A stretch of 51,296 nt of DNA from Tatumella ptyseos ATCC 33301 (GTDB lineage: Bacteria; Pseudomonadota; Gammaproteobacteria; Enterobacterales; Enterobacteriaceae), in contig NZ_JMPR01000034.1 in the NCBI RefSeq assembly GCF_000735525.1, positions 1 through 51,296 on the forward strand, in the 5' to 3' direction. Numbering within the stretch: the stretch's first letter is position 1; each line of letters starts with the position of its first letter. The notes under the pieces are model-generated. The model was not told where the DNA came from and did not search any database. It was given only the letters and a program-made list of their open reading frames with translations. The translations under genes were made by a program, and so were the position numbers. Below are positions 9,901 through 16,764 of this stretch, in pieces.

Positions 9901-11807
9901 AAACCGAGCGCCGGGGATAGCATTAGCCCCAGTGCCTGTTGTTTGTGGAAACGTAATGTCCCCGCAATTAGCGTTTCTGGATCGAATGATGTCTGGGCCG
10001 CAGCGTAGTCAAACAAAAGGTGATGGCGAAACTGTATCCGACGGTCATTTTGTTCCCGAATCAACACCCCTTCGCGGCAGAGTGTATCGATCATGTCGGC
10101 ATCCGTGTCCGCAAGCAGGGATGAAACACTGAGTGAACGCGCATTAATCATGGCATCCACTAATGTTTTTATATTTCGTGTGGCCTTAAGCCCATGAGCC
10201 TCAACGCGACGTTGCCAGTACAGTTTTAAGAGTTCTGACTGAGACGAAATATCCGTCAACCTGACACCCGTCTCTTGGGAAACCAGTTCTGCCAGTAGTC
10301 TGGTATTAAACGGGACTTTCGCTAGATCCCGCAGTTTTTTAGAAGCGCCCTCAAGGGACGTAGCCAGAGATGGAGATTTTTCCAGTAGTTGGAGAAATTC
10401 ATCATCTGACCAACGTGGGATAACGATGTGGCGAACTGAAGAGAACAGAGTATCAGCACGTTTAGCAACAGGAGGGGTACCTTTAAACAAATCACGAAGT
10501 TTTACCCCCATGCGCAGATCAAAGCTGCGTATAGAAGCAACCACTCGCCATCTGCCACCCCAAGCTAACACTTGCTCAATGAGTGGGCGAAAAACGGCCT
10601 CTCCCTTGCCCCCTCTGGTGGCATCCAGCGCATCTATAATCAGCCAGCTCTGATATGAACCATCCCACGCCTGAAGCACGTCGGTCAAACTATGTTCAAG
10701 CCTGAGTTCATGGGTTAGGTGCCCGAGTGACTCAACGGAATAGCGATCAACGGCCAGTTCCAGTACATCATCTCCCCGTTCGCGTAGGCTGCGGGCCAGT
10801 GCATTCAGCACTCCGCTTTTACCCGCTCCGGGTTCACCAATAATTAATAGCGAACCTGACTGTACGGCTTGCTCAACTTCATTCTGACACTCCCTGCGGA
10901 GGGTAACGGGCTGGCCTGACTGACTTTCAATGGCCTCATATTGATTAAGGGAAGCAGCAATCTCCTGAGAATGCTGTTGAAGTCGGGCAATATCATCCTT
11001 GTAGCGAGGAGGTGCTGCGAGTTCGATCCCTTTCCCTGCTAGCTCGTTGCGAAAAGTTGACAGATCGCCGCCATCACGGCTGGACATCATTTTTCCGCAA
11101 ATTTCGGTAAGAACACTTAATGCTGCCGTTGCCTGTGTGCCTTTAGCAAGGATCTGAGTAAGCCGTGAACAGGCGAGTAAAGCCATGTTTTCAACATCAA
11201 TCACCAAAACAATAACCAGGCGGCAAAGTTCAGATACAAGGTGAGGCGGTAGGGGCGCGGAGGTTATGCTATTCCAGGCTGTGGAAATACAGCGTTCAAA
11301 AATGTTATACGCCTGTACCTGCTTTTGATTCATCGCTCCGCTGCCGTGCTGAGAAAAAAGAGATAAGGCAGCAGGAAGAACGTCGCGAATTGAAGCCGAA
11401 GCTTTGGTACTGACGGCTAATACCAGACGGTCTTTATCCGGATCGAGAGGTCGATTCCAATCCAGAGAGCCATTGCCATCCCGGCAGGTTAGCCACTGTC
11501 GGACAAACTGTTCCACAGTCCGATAAAAAGGCTTTTTTTCATCATCTGAAAGCGACAGCGTTGTTTTCGCCTGAATGGCGATAAAACCACTTACGGATGT
11601 AGCCACCAGTATATCGTCAACGGGCGCTTCGGTTTCAAAGCGCAACCAGACGGGAGATGCCTCGCCCAGTCCTAATCGTGCATCCAGTCTGCTACCAGAC
11701 AGGAGCTGAGCGGCAAAGTGAGCCCCCAACTGCTGCTGAAATAAAATACCACTACTGGTTGCTGCTCCACCGCCATTTGCGGGACCGTTCAGATTGATGT
11801 CAGACAA
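6951..11807 (-). CDS. large P-loop (STAND-type) NTPase with N-terminal nuclease-like domain
   Basis: Second gene of the operon, 1618 aa. Residues 1-~160 resemble the DUF4297/Cap4-type PD-(D/E)XK domain: GILFQQQ near residue 20, VDDILV (D64/D65) and IQAK (Q79, K81). Walker A is GEPGAGKS (324-331) and Walker B is SWLIIDALDA (D392). About 1,100 residues of helical, HEAT-like sequence follow. The start is a TTG preceded by AAGGTGA at ideal spacing; an in-frame stop lies just upstream, so no earlier start is possible. The stop overlaps the GTG of the next gene. The combination suggests an NTP-driven sensor or scaffold controlling nuclease action in a defence complex. I do not recognise it as a named system. 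The 227-bp gap to the upstream gene shows no gene. Confidence 0.75.
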   Translation of the reverse strand: MSDINLNGPANGGGAATSSGILFQQQLGAHFAAQLLSGSRLDARLGLGEASPVWLRFETEAPVDDILVATSVSGFIAIQAKTTLSLSDDEKKPFYRTVEQFVRQWLTCRDGNGSLDWNRPLDPDKDRLVLAVSTKASASIRDVLPAALSLFSQHGSGAMNQKQVQAYNIFERCISTAWNSITSAPLPPHLVSELCRLVIVLVIDVENMALLACSRLTQILAKGTQATAALSVLTEICGKMMSSRDGGDLSTFRNELAGKGIELAAPPRYKDDIARLQQHSQEIAASLNQYEAIESQSGQPVTLRRECQNEVEQAVQSGSLLIIGEPGAGKSGVLNALARSLRERGDDVLELAVDRYSVESLGHLTHELRLEHSLTDVLQAWDGSYQSWLIIDALDATRGGKGEAVFRPLIEQVLAWGGRWRVVASIRSFDLRMGVKLRDLFKGTPPVAKRADTLFSSVRHIVIPRWSDDEFLQLLEKSPSLATSLEGASKKLRDLAKVPFNTRLLAELVSQETGVRLTDISSQSELLKLYWQRRVEAHGLKATRNIKTLVDAMINARSLSVSSLLADTDADMIDTLCREGVLIREQNDRRIQFRHHLLFDYAAAQTSFDPETLIAGTLRFHKQQALGLMLSPALGFVLQEIWSYDNNHYRFWQAVSYLVNDKDGDPIIRSSAGRIAADYPTAQHDLLWLAERVAADDEKMITTLSHICGALAIRFEDEKEVVALPWVYLVAALTPQVHKVAETLRFLLYPLIKRVTDKPLCNMLGTASRAVFSYALALSEPDYFVRSAILLVTDTINTDVQASCHLLEQLISSERLQRFGSEEIPVLCYNIKKIGDCAPEFVVNVFEFVYTHDVTEERETTLGNSRILPLRSNARQDYESARYSLGEYFSRFLEQYPSLAVDAAVRAISGYVARRHPLDTPVMHVPVLGHDIYLKADRSYIWAHDPDGKHAHDGEVLVKKLFQRLQSAPEPDALVLARLICEKASLAIFWARIFLAANRRNDGLIDFLWPVAAQEAFIQNEDTRKDAIDLVAMGITHRSEHERRELENSAFQYDLSDYVYPEKAKTSLLYRLFSTIGSENLQTVQARNFLKNTPRDGETAGNKRLFNISPVTVSTDIPYDFIDGLDRNEPDNITLINAVKTAKTALGLTTNNTLSSELSLEDVFSILEPLHEQLNLEHAHTYVRTTAEDVIVRACAAAVEQKLLPPLDDDRADKLTSHFLDLVHLASCATDPILNEDTEENFEDSVSWGSPVPRIDAAQIILDVVPLRPDLYERLKPDIERMLIDPHPAVRLQASVRLLRLWDVDRDSVWRYLSERLEQETNTGVIEHTVGDGIRNLLHTEPTRSFCLIQKLLGRFNDHPERQKRIRTLVSGDLAILWGVHEVRESYHILQGWITEPTVYHDELNQVLFTLREGFVFGLARQSKLKDTEVRHRALDMAYSIIDAAGKKLEQYSPHTDLTEAERENVKHCFAIIDRACLQLRFACEGKHNSDKTSLEYEELKQFLNETELHMRRIGDCSSPHTVYYLLELLETLVPVDPAKCFDLMAHALSHAEKSGFQNETLGMEQLVKMMGVFLADHKTIFEDENRRARLIESLDIFLAAGWPAARRLLYRLPELIQ

Positions 11808-12034
11808 GTTTCACCTTCATATAATGAATGCTGTGCTTTAGCACTATTCTACCTGTTCTTACGGATTATTTTACGGATGGTTTATTAGTAAAACAAAGCG
11901 ATAAAAAACTCTGAGAAGGATAGTTAGCATCGTTTGCTACCCTAATCCAGAAAACCAGCCGTTGCGGAAAGCCTAATCGAGCAACACGAAACCATGGCAG
12001 AGTGGCTATGGATAAAGCGTATTGGCAGGATAGT

Positions 12035-13990
12035 TTATAACCGCCTCTGACAGCGCCGCAAAAAACGTCCTTCTGACACCCTATCCACAAAGGGGCGCAG
12101 CAACATTGCAACCTTCATCGCTTCCACTTCGTTAATATGGCAGTCACCATCGCGAAAGAGCGCCATCATGCCACGAAGCAGATAATCATACAGGGACGAA
12201 TTTTTTTCATGAACCGGACTTTCCATCCGATACTTTTGCAATGCTGTTACCACGGACTCATGGTCTTCCTGCGAAGCGCCGACGCTACTACGGATATAAC
12301 CCCAGTAATTGACGGTAGTCTTGTTTAACAAATAGAGAAAAGCGTCGCAAAGTTGCTCAAACTCATTAGCCTTAAAGTATACCCGGCGAGTATAGATATT
12401 AAAAAAATCCTGTAGTTCAGTCAGCAACGTTAGCAAACTCTGTTTGCTGTCTATCTGTTCAACAGAGATATTACTTTCCGGTTGGTAGTTTGAATAAATA
12501 TCATCGGATGTATAGGGAATATGGCGGGGGGAGCGAAATGGCAGGCGTTGCCAGCCTCTGCGTTCTGGGAAGTAATTAGCACAGTACCAGCTATCTGCCA
12601 CAGGGATTAATTTCTCCATCAGCCAGCGATATGTTGTCAGTGCATCCCAGTAATTACGAGGTCCGATGGCGTCCTCTTCCCTATTATCAAGATTATAGCG
12701 ACTGGGAGGTTGCCAGATTAGCGCTACGCGATGATTAGTCAGGCGATGACAATTGGGATCGCGGCTGGCTAATAGCGTGACGTGATGCCCTTCATTCATA
12801 ATCTCATCTTTATGCCGAGTGAAAACCATAATACGCTCACGCACAGGGTTAAATATCGACCACTCGCCTTCGGTATCCAGATAGTCATGATGTTGACAAA
12901 AGATGTCGATGCGACCCCATAGCCAGAAAGGAATGGTGATGAGATGAATATTATCGCCGAGTGGCGTACTGTTTGAAAAATCAACAGTCCGGCAAATCCG
13001 ATCAATTTTTTCCATACGCTGTTTGTAGCATTTCCAGAATTTGTCAAAAGCCTCACAGAGCGAGCGGGTTTCATTTAGGGTAAGCAGAAGACGACAGTTT
13101 CCAATGTCGCAATAATAATTCTCGCCATGAGATTCTTTTAAAACCCATGGTCTGACTCCCGCCTCCGGTGGGCTACCGACCCCTTCGAAGGCTGAATTTA
13201 GCAGGTTACTCGGACTCATTGTCAGCAATACATGGCTATAGCGGCCATTTCGAAAATCAATAAAACAGGAAAGGGGGTTCCCTTTCAGGTTAGGTAAAAA
13301 CGCCTGAATAAACACATGATCATTCTGAAGCGTATAGGTATCACCAGTAATGTGTTCATATGGATGTGTGTAATTTCGCCAGGCAGAAGATTCGTTATAG
13401 TCCCACACACCATAGTTTTTGATATTTAACAGTGCTCGTTCGCCATAAAACAGAGCCACCCAGCTCTCGTGACAAAAGCGATACAACAGATCTGGACAAT
13501 AAGGATTTTTCAGCCAGTCGTGGATCAATTCCGTATCAAGTAGGCGATGTACTATATTCTGATCCTTAAAAAGAGCCTCTTGTTTTTTGTATTCCGCAAT
13601 TAACTTCGCTGACGCTTTCTCACTGAGGAAAATGTAAAACTCATTGATATTCACCTGCCATTTTTCCCGATGTTCATTAAAGCGCTCGACAGTGGAAATA
13701 TATTGACTTTTTGTTAATTTTTTATAACGTTTCACTTCGTATAACGAATAAATGTCCTGATTGCCGTGCTGACGATGCGTAAAAATATCCGCCCCAAATT
13801 GTGATTGGCCGGAAAGGCCAATCGTCATGGCATCAACTATCTCGCCGTCTTCGATTTTCAGCCGTTTTTTGATGAGCTCACAACAAAATAGTTCAAACGT
13901 TTTCTGTTCCATAAGCTCCAGTGGTAAATAAGCATCTGCTTTCCCTACTGGCGGCCCCAGCTTTACAATCTGTTGTTCTGTAATATTCAA
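12035..13990 (-). CDS. Mrr-like restriction endonuclease-fold protein, 651 aa
   Basis: First gene of the three-gene operon. The N-terminus reads like an Mrr-type nuclease: FELFCCELIKKRL (residues 32-44), GLSGQSQFGADIF with D68, then YEVKRYKKLT with E85 and K87, i.e. D...ExK. The remaining ~500 residues match nothing I recognise and are rich in Trp, Tyr and His. They might recognise a ligand or bind the partner NTPase. Translation starts at a TTG with a strong GGAGGG Shine-Dalgarno six bases upstream. No transmembrane segment is visible. Taken with the next two genes it makes a locus whose three products all begin with nuclease-like domains. Confidence 0.75.
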   Translation of the reverse strand: MNITEQQIVKLGPPVGKADAYLPLELMEQKTFELFCCELIKKRLKIEDGEIVDAMTIGLSGQSQFGADIFTHRQHGNQDIYSLYEVKRYKKLTKSQYISTVERFNEHREKWQVNINEFYIFLSEKASAKLIAEYKKQEALFKDQNIVHRLLDTELIHDWLKNPYCPDLLYRFCHESWVALFYGERALLNIKNYGVWDYNESSAWRNYTHPYEHITGDTYTLQNDHVFIQAFLPNLKGNPLSCFIDFRNGRYSHVLLTMSPSNLLNSAFEGVGSPPEAGVRPWVLKESHGENYYCDIGNCRLLLTLNETRSLCEAFDKFWKCYKQRMEKIDRICRTVDFSNSTPLGDNIHLITIPFWLWGRIDIFCQHHDYLDTEGEWSIFNPVRERIMVFTRHKDEIMNEGHHVTLLASRDPNCHRLTNHRVALIWQPPSRYNLDNREEDAIGPRNYWDALTTYRWLMEKLIPVADSWYCANYFPERRGWQRLPFRSPRHIPYTSDDIYSNYQPESNISVEQIDSKQSLLTLLTELQDFFNIYTRRVYFKANEFEQLCDAFLYLLNKTTVNYWGYIRSSVGASQEDHESVVTALQKYRMESPVHEKNSSLYDYLLRGMMALFRDGDCHINEVEAMKVAMLLRPFVDRVSEGRFLRRCQRRL

Positions 13991-14081
13991 CGGACTCCCT
14001 CCGAAAAATTGGTGAAGATGATACTTTCGCGACCAATGCTATATTTATAACAATCTGCGATCTGTATTCCACCACTTCCTA

Positions 14082-14264
14082 TTGCTGTTTTCGATAGAAA
14101 GCGGTACCTTTTACTCGTACCTGCAAAATCAGGTGCCGGGATTGGAACCCCGAAATGTTACAGGCGACATACGACGCGCCCGCGTCTTTTTTATGTCGTG
14201 CGCTCGGCTATACCTCAATGGTGGGCTGGGCGGGGGCACCGTAAGGTGCGCCGGTTGCCTGTAA
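14082..14264 (+). CDS. possible Ash-family phage protein
   Basis: A 60-aa open frame whose middle (GLEPRNVTGDIRRARVFF) resembles the core of Ash proteins (phage P4 Ash family, PRNTT..RARVFF). Ash-like frames typically lie in the P4 immunity/leader region, as here. It overlaps the immunity-RNA target sequences, so the reading frame may be incidental. No convincing SD is seen. Confidence 0.35.
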   Translation: MLFSIESGTFYSYLQNQVPGLEPRNVTGDIRRARVFFMSCARLYLNGGLGGGTVRCAGCL

Positions 14265-14342
14265 CGCCGGTAGTTCCAACCCCGTTCAGTCCACCACCAT
14301 GAGATTGGAACCTCTGGTGGTGGGTTTTAAACCCGTTACAGG
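14138..14342 (+). promoter_or_regulatory. P4-type immunity region (seqA / cI-seqB / seqC arrangement)
   Basis: Three related blocks occur: GGGATTGGAAC..GTTACAGGCGAC (14138-14167); its near reverse complement GTTGCCTGTAAC..GTTCCAACCCC (14254-14283); and GATTGGAACC..GTTACAGG (14303-14342). In phage P4 a short antisense RNA (CI, containing seqB) pairs with seqA upstream and seqC downstream to terminate transcription of the replication operon. The sense-antisense-sense layout matches. The CI-like transcript would centre on 14250-14290. Its exact ends are not deducible. Confidence 0.6.
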
Positions 14343-14353
14343 AGGCCGCCTCT

Positions 14354-14815
14354 ATGGCTACGATCCCCACCCAGATTCACCCGTTACTTTCCGTTCCCTT
14401 TAACGCTGACACCGATTTCACCGTTTTAGCCGATCACTGCGAAAAGCTCGCTGAAGCGCAGGCGGAATGCCTCGACCCGGCGCTGAGAATGGCGCTCTGC
14501 GGACGGCTTGCTGCTGTGCTCACGCTATTGAAGCCGGGTCTGCGCGACCCAATCCCTCCGCACCTGAAAGACAGCCTGACCGTCGATACGCTGCCCACGT
14601 CTTTCCCCCGTTTCGCGCCCGACACGGATACGCTCTGCGACTACTGTTCAGCTCTGACGCAGCTCCTGCTGTGCCGTATGTATTCGCCGCAGGAGGAGGA
14701 ACAACTGCGCTGGCTGCTGACCGAACTGCTGGAATACTTTGCCGCAGAAATGAAAGCCCCACGCTGGGTGCGCACGGCTGAGGGCGTGAAGTTTATTGAG
14801 GACGTGGTGGCATGA
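14354..14815 (+). CDS. P4-like satellite hypothetical protein, 153 aa
   Basis: A small soluble protein directly downstream of the immunity region. GGAGG (14341-14345) is eight bases before the ATG. It has a Cys-containing helical sequence (HCEKLAEAQAECLD near 27-40, LCDYCSALTQLLLC near 93-106) and a KAPRWVRTAEGV tail. Similar proteins of unknown function occur at this position in P4-like islands. It is GC-rich like the satellite core and unlike the cargo genes. Its stop overlaps the next start (ATGA), so the two genes are translationally coupled. It occupies the place where P4 genes controlled by the immunity RNA begin. Confidence 0.65.
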   Translation: MATIPTQIHPLLSVPFNADTDFTVLADHCEKLAEAQAECLDPALRMALCGRLAAVLTLLKPGLRDPIPPHLKDSLTVDTLPTSFPRFAPDTDTLCDYCSALTQLLLCRMYSPQEEEQLRWLLTELLEYFAAEMKAPRWVRTAEGVKFIEDVVA

Positions 14816-15018
14816 TGGCAACCGGGCTGGCACGGCACGGATATTATTTCCGCGCTGAAAAAGCAGAGAGCCTCAATGGCGGCGGTTTCCCGCAAGGCTG
14901 GACTGGCACCTCCTCGCTGGTAAACGCGCTTATCCGCCACTGGCGCAAAGTTGAAAAGCTGATAGCTAAAGCGCAGGGCATCGCGCCAGAGCAAATCTCG
15001 CTTTCGCGCTATCGCTGA
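14812..15018 (+). CDS. small P4-like satellite protein, 68 aa
   Basis: It starts at ATG 14812 (or 14815), overlapping the previous stop by ATGA. It is a basic protein with a Gly-rich start (GGGFPQGWTGTSS) and a helical tail (NALIRHWRKVEKLIAKAQG). Function unknown. It is co-transcribed with the 153-aa gene and followed by a hairpin. Confidence 0.6.
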   Translation: MMATGLARHGYYFRAEKAESLNGGGFPQGWTGTSSLVNALIRHWRKVEKLIAKAQGIAPEQISLSRYR

Positions 15019-15027
15019 TATCTCCCC

Positions 15028-15064
15028 GGCGCAGATTTGATACGGAAGCTGCGCCGCATTTTGT
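15028..15064 (+). terminator. hairpin/terminator after the satellite operon
   Basis: GGCGCAG (15028-15034) pairs with CTGCGCC (15049-15055), followed by a T-rich stretch (GCATTTTGTTT). Stem of 7 bp with a 14-base loop; a moderate intrinsic terminator. Confidence 0.45.
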
Positions 15065-15144
15065 TTATCTGATTCGAAATAATCCTTTGAACCGCAAAAA
15101 TAGTTATCTCTAATCTTCAGACTTTACCGTGAAGTAAGCTCCCG

Positions 15145-15210
15145 CCTGCACAAAATGCTTCATGACCTTAGAGAAGCACCTGATGTATCAGGACGGTCGC
15201 CTTTTACCGG
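15145..15210 (+). repeat. imperfect direct repeat, left copy, flanking toxin-antitoxin module
   Basis: This ~65-bp block (TGCTTCATGACC..AGAAGCACCTGAT..TCAGGACGGT..TTTTACCGG) recurs in similar form at 16107-16180. Both copies contain a small hairpin of the form CCTGA-N4-TCAGG. The toxin-antitoxin genes lie between them. Confidence 0.6.
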
Positions 15211-15333
15211 CAATGTCGCCTTTGAAAACTGCCGGCTCCATCTCTGGAAGGGGTAAGGCTTTCTTCACGCTTCGTTATACCAAGGAGATTACAATGAATC
15301 TGACTGAAAAATGTACACGGCCAGCTGTTGATG

Positions 15334-15349
15334 TTATATTTAAATATAA
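15334..15349. promoter_or_regulatory. palindromic operator upstream of antitoxin
   Basis: TTATATTTAAATATAA is a perfect 16-bp palindrome 16 bp before the antitoxin ATG and overlaps TATAAT-like -10 sequences. Autorepression by the antitoxin or toxin-antitoxin complex through such palindromes is usual for MazE/ChpS-type operons. Confidence 0.5.
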
Positions 15350-15365
15350 TATTCGGAGGTTTTCT

Positions 15366-15623
15366 ATGTATACCACTCGCCTGAAAAAAGTCGGCGGCTC
15401 TGTCATGCTGGCAGTCCCTCCCGCCGTGCTGAAAACGCTGGCGCTGTCGACGGACAGCGAAGTAGGCATGACCATTGATAATGGCTGCCTGATTATTGAA
15501 CCGCAAAAACGGCCTCGTTATTCGCTTGATGAACTGCTGGCGCAGTGCGATCCGCACGCCGAAATGAGCGAAGAGGATCGGGAATGGATTGATGCACCAG
15601 CGGTGGGCAAGGAGATCCTGTAA
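15366..15623 (+). CDS. ChpS/PemI-like antitoxin (MazE/AbrB-type)
   Basis: 85-aa antitoxin starting at ATG 15366 with GGAGG seven bases upstream; upstream in-frame codons are not preferred. The N-terminus (TTRLKKVGGSVMLAVPP) is the swapped-hairpin AbrB/MazE DNA-binding fold. The C-terminal half has RYSLDELLAQCD, nearly identical to E. coli ChpS, which binds and inhibits the toxin. Its TAA is immediately followed by the toxin ATG, so the two are translationally linked. It probably autoregulates through the palindrome at 15334-15349. The module may stabilise the island or act in phage defence. Confidence 0.85.
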   Translation: MYTTRLKKVGGSVMLAVPPAVLKTLALSTDSEVGMTIDNGCLIIEPQKRPRYSLDELLAQCDPHAEMSEEDREWIDAPAVGKEIL

Positions 15624-15956
15624 ATGGACAGAGGGGAAATCTGGCTCGTTTCACTTGATCCTGTTGCAGGTCATGAACAAAGTGGAAAACGTCCGGTACT
15701 CATCGTTTCACCGGCTTCCTTCAATAAGCTGACCCGGCTACCCGTTGTTGTCCCCGTGACCAGCGGCGGAAACTTTGCCCGCGCAGCTGGTTTTGCCGTT
15801 TCACTGGACGGGGCGGGAACAAAAACAGCGGGTATTATCCGCTGTGACCAGCCCAGAACAATTGATATGGCTGCCCGCAACGGCAAACGGCTGGAACAGA
15901 TACCTGACAGTATCGTGAATGAAGTGCTGGCCCGGCTGGAAGCTATTTTGAACTGA
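15624..15956 (+). CDS. ChpB/PemK (MazF-family) endoribonuclease toxin
   Basis: 110-aa toxin of the CcdB/MazF fold. It has RGEIWLVSLDP with the conserved Arg, then GHEQSGKRPVLIVS, and VVVPVTSGGNFARAAGF, closely matching E. coli ChpB and PemK. These toxins cleave mRNA at short motifs. It starts directly after the antitoxin stop (TAA ATG). Length is normal for the family and the active-site region appears complete, so the toxin is probably functional. A strong terminator follows. Confidence 0.9.
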   Translation: MDRGEIWLVSLDPVAGHEQSGKRPVLIVSPASFNKLTRLPVVVPVTSGGNFARAAGFAVSLDGAGTKTAGIIRCDQPRTIDMAARNGKRLEQIPDSIVNEVLARLEAILN

Positions 15957-15977
15957 TGCTTTTTATGTAACCTGAAC

Positions 15978-16011
15978 GAGGGCGCTGTCACACAGAGCGC
16001 CCTCATTTTTT
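15978..16011 (+). terminator. intrinsic terminator of the toxin-antitoxin operon
   Basis: GAGGGCGCT (15978-15986) pairs with AGCGCCCTC (15996-16004), followed by ATTTTTT. A strong Rho-independent terminator 21 bases after the toxin stop. Confidence 0.9.
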
Positions 16012-16106
16012 ATAACGGCAAGTGATCAAAAAATTCTTTTACAGCCAGAAACAGTTTCTCCTTTCCGCGCCAGCGGTACGGGCATATCTTTTCCCCCGCA
16101 ACACCT

Positions 16107-16180
16107 GCCTGCGGGCAGACCCACGCTTCACAACCTGAAAGAAGCGCCTGATTCGTCAGGACGGTTGAACCCTTTACCGG
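16107..16180 (+). repeat. imperfect direct repeat, right copy, flanking toxin-antitoxin module
   Basis: The right copy of the block at 15145-15210 (CGCTTCACAACC..AGAAGCGCCTGAT..TCAGGACGGT..CTTTACCGG). It lies about 970 bp from the left copy. Confidence 0.6.
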
Positions 16181-16527
16181 TGCAAACCTCTGCAAACACC
16201 GGGTCGCGGACCACCGCGACGGAGGCCGGAGTTTATACACGATACCGCTTTTACTGCGCCAGAATGCTGGCCCTGTCTGCACCCTGCCGGAGATTCTCCC
16301 GGCCTGCGGCCTGCATTTGCCGAAGGCATTTGCTGCCGCGTGGCCGTAAAGCTGCACCAGATATCTATTTTTTAGCACTGTACCAGACCAGTGCGTCACT
16401 CTGCCCGCGCGGAGCGGGAGAGTGACGCACGCAACCCTTTCGATCTGCACCAGAGAAATCAACTGCACCAGCCCATAACGGGATTCTGACGCGCCTTTTC
16501 AGGCCATTTCTTAACCACAAGGAGAAC

Positions 16528-16596
16528 ATGAACCGGTATCAGAGGGGGATCTGGACGATCCGGGGGATAACCCGCGCAAGCGGGCGGCTGCTTTGA
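16528..16596 (+). CDS. possible 22-aa leader peptide
   Basis: AAGGAG lies three bases before an ATG that opens a 22-codon frame rich in Arg and Gly (starts MNRYQRGIWT). It may be a leader or a chance frame; no family is recognised. Confidence 0.25.
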   Translation: MNRYQRGIWTIRGITRASGRLL

Positions 16597-16764
16597 AAGC
16601 ACAACCGATGCCCCATCACACCTCAACAGCCGTCGCCCCGGCGCTCAGATACCGTTCGCAGCCCCGACTAAAAAATCAGGGGCTATGGCCTACGCGCCGG
16701 GGAAGCTGTATCAGTTCTGGGTTTTTGGGTGACAAATTTGCGGCAATCATGAAAGGGGGAATAT

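Larger units (their letters stand above)
16012..16764. other. GC-rich stretch without a convincing gene
   Basis: About 750 bp between the toxin and the second recombinase. It holds the right copy of the flanking repeat, several hairpins (e.g. AGCCCC/GGGGCT at 16660-16684) and one 22-codon open frame. Longer frames on either strand have no SD or recognisable protein. It may be an untranslated leader of the recombinase or degraded satellite sequence. Confidence 0.5.

Noticed and set aside
11808-12034. Gap in the nuclease operon as a possible extra gene
   Set aside because: The 81-codon antisense-like frame there has no SD and overlaps the 651-aa gene.
16010-16468. 152-codon minus-strand frame after the toxin
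   Set aside because: No SD, spans the repeat and hairpins, no family resemblance.
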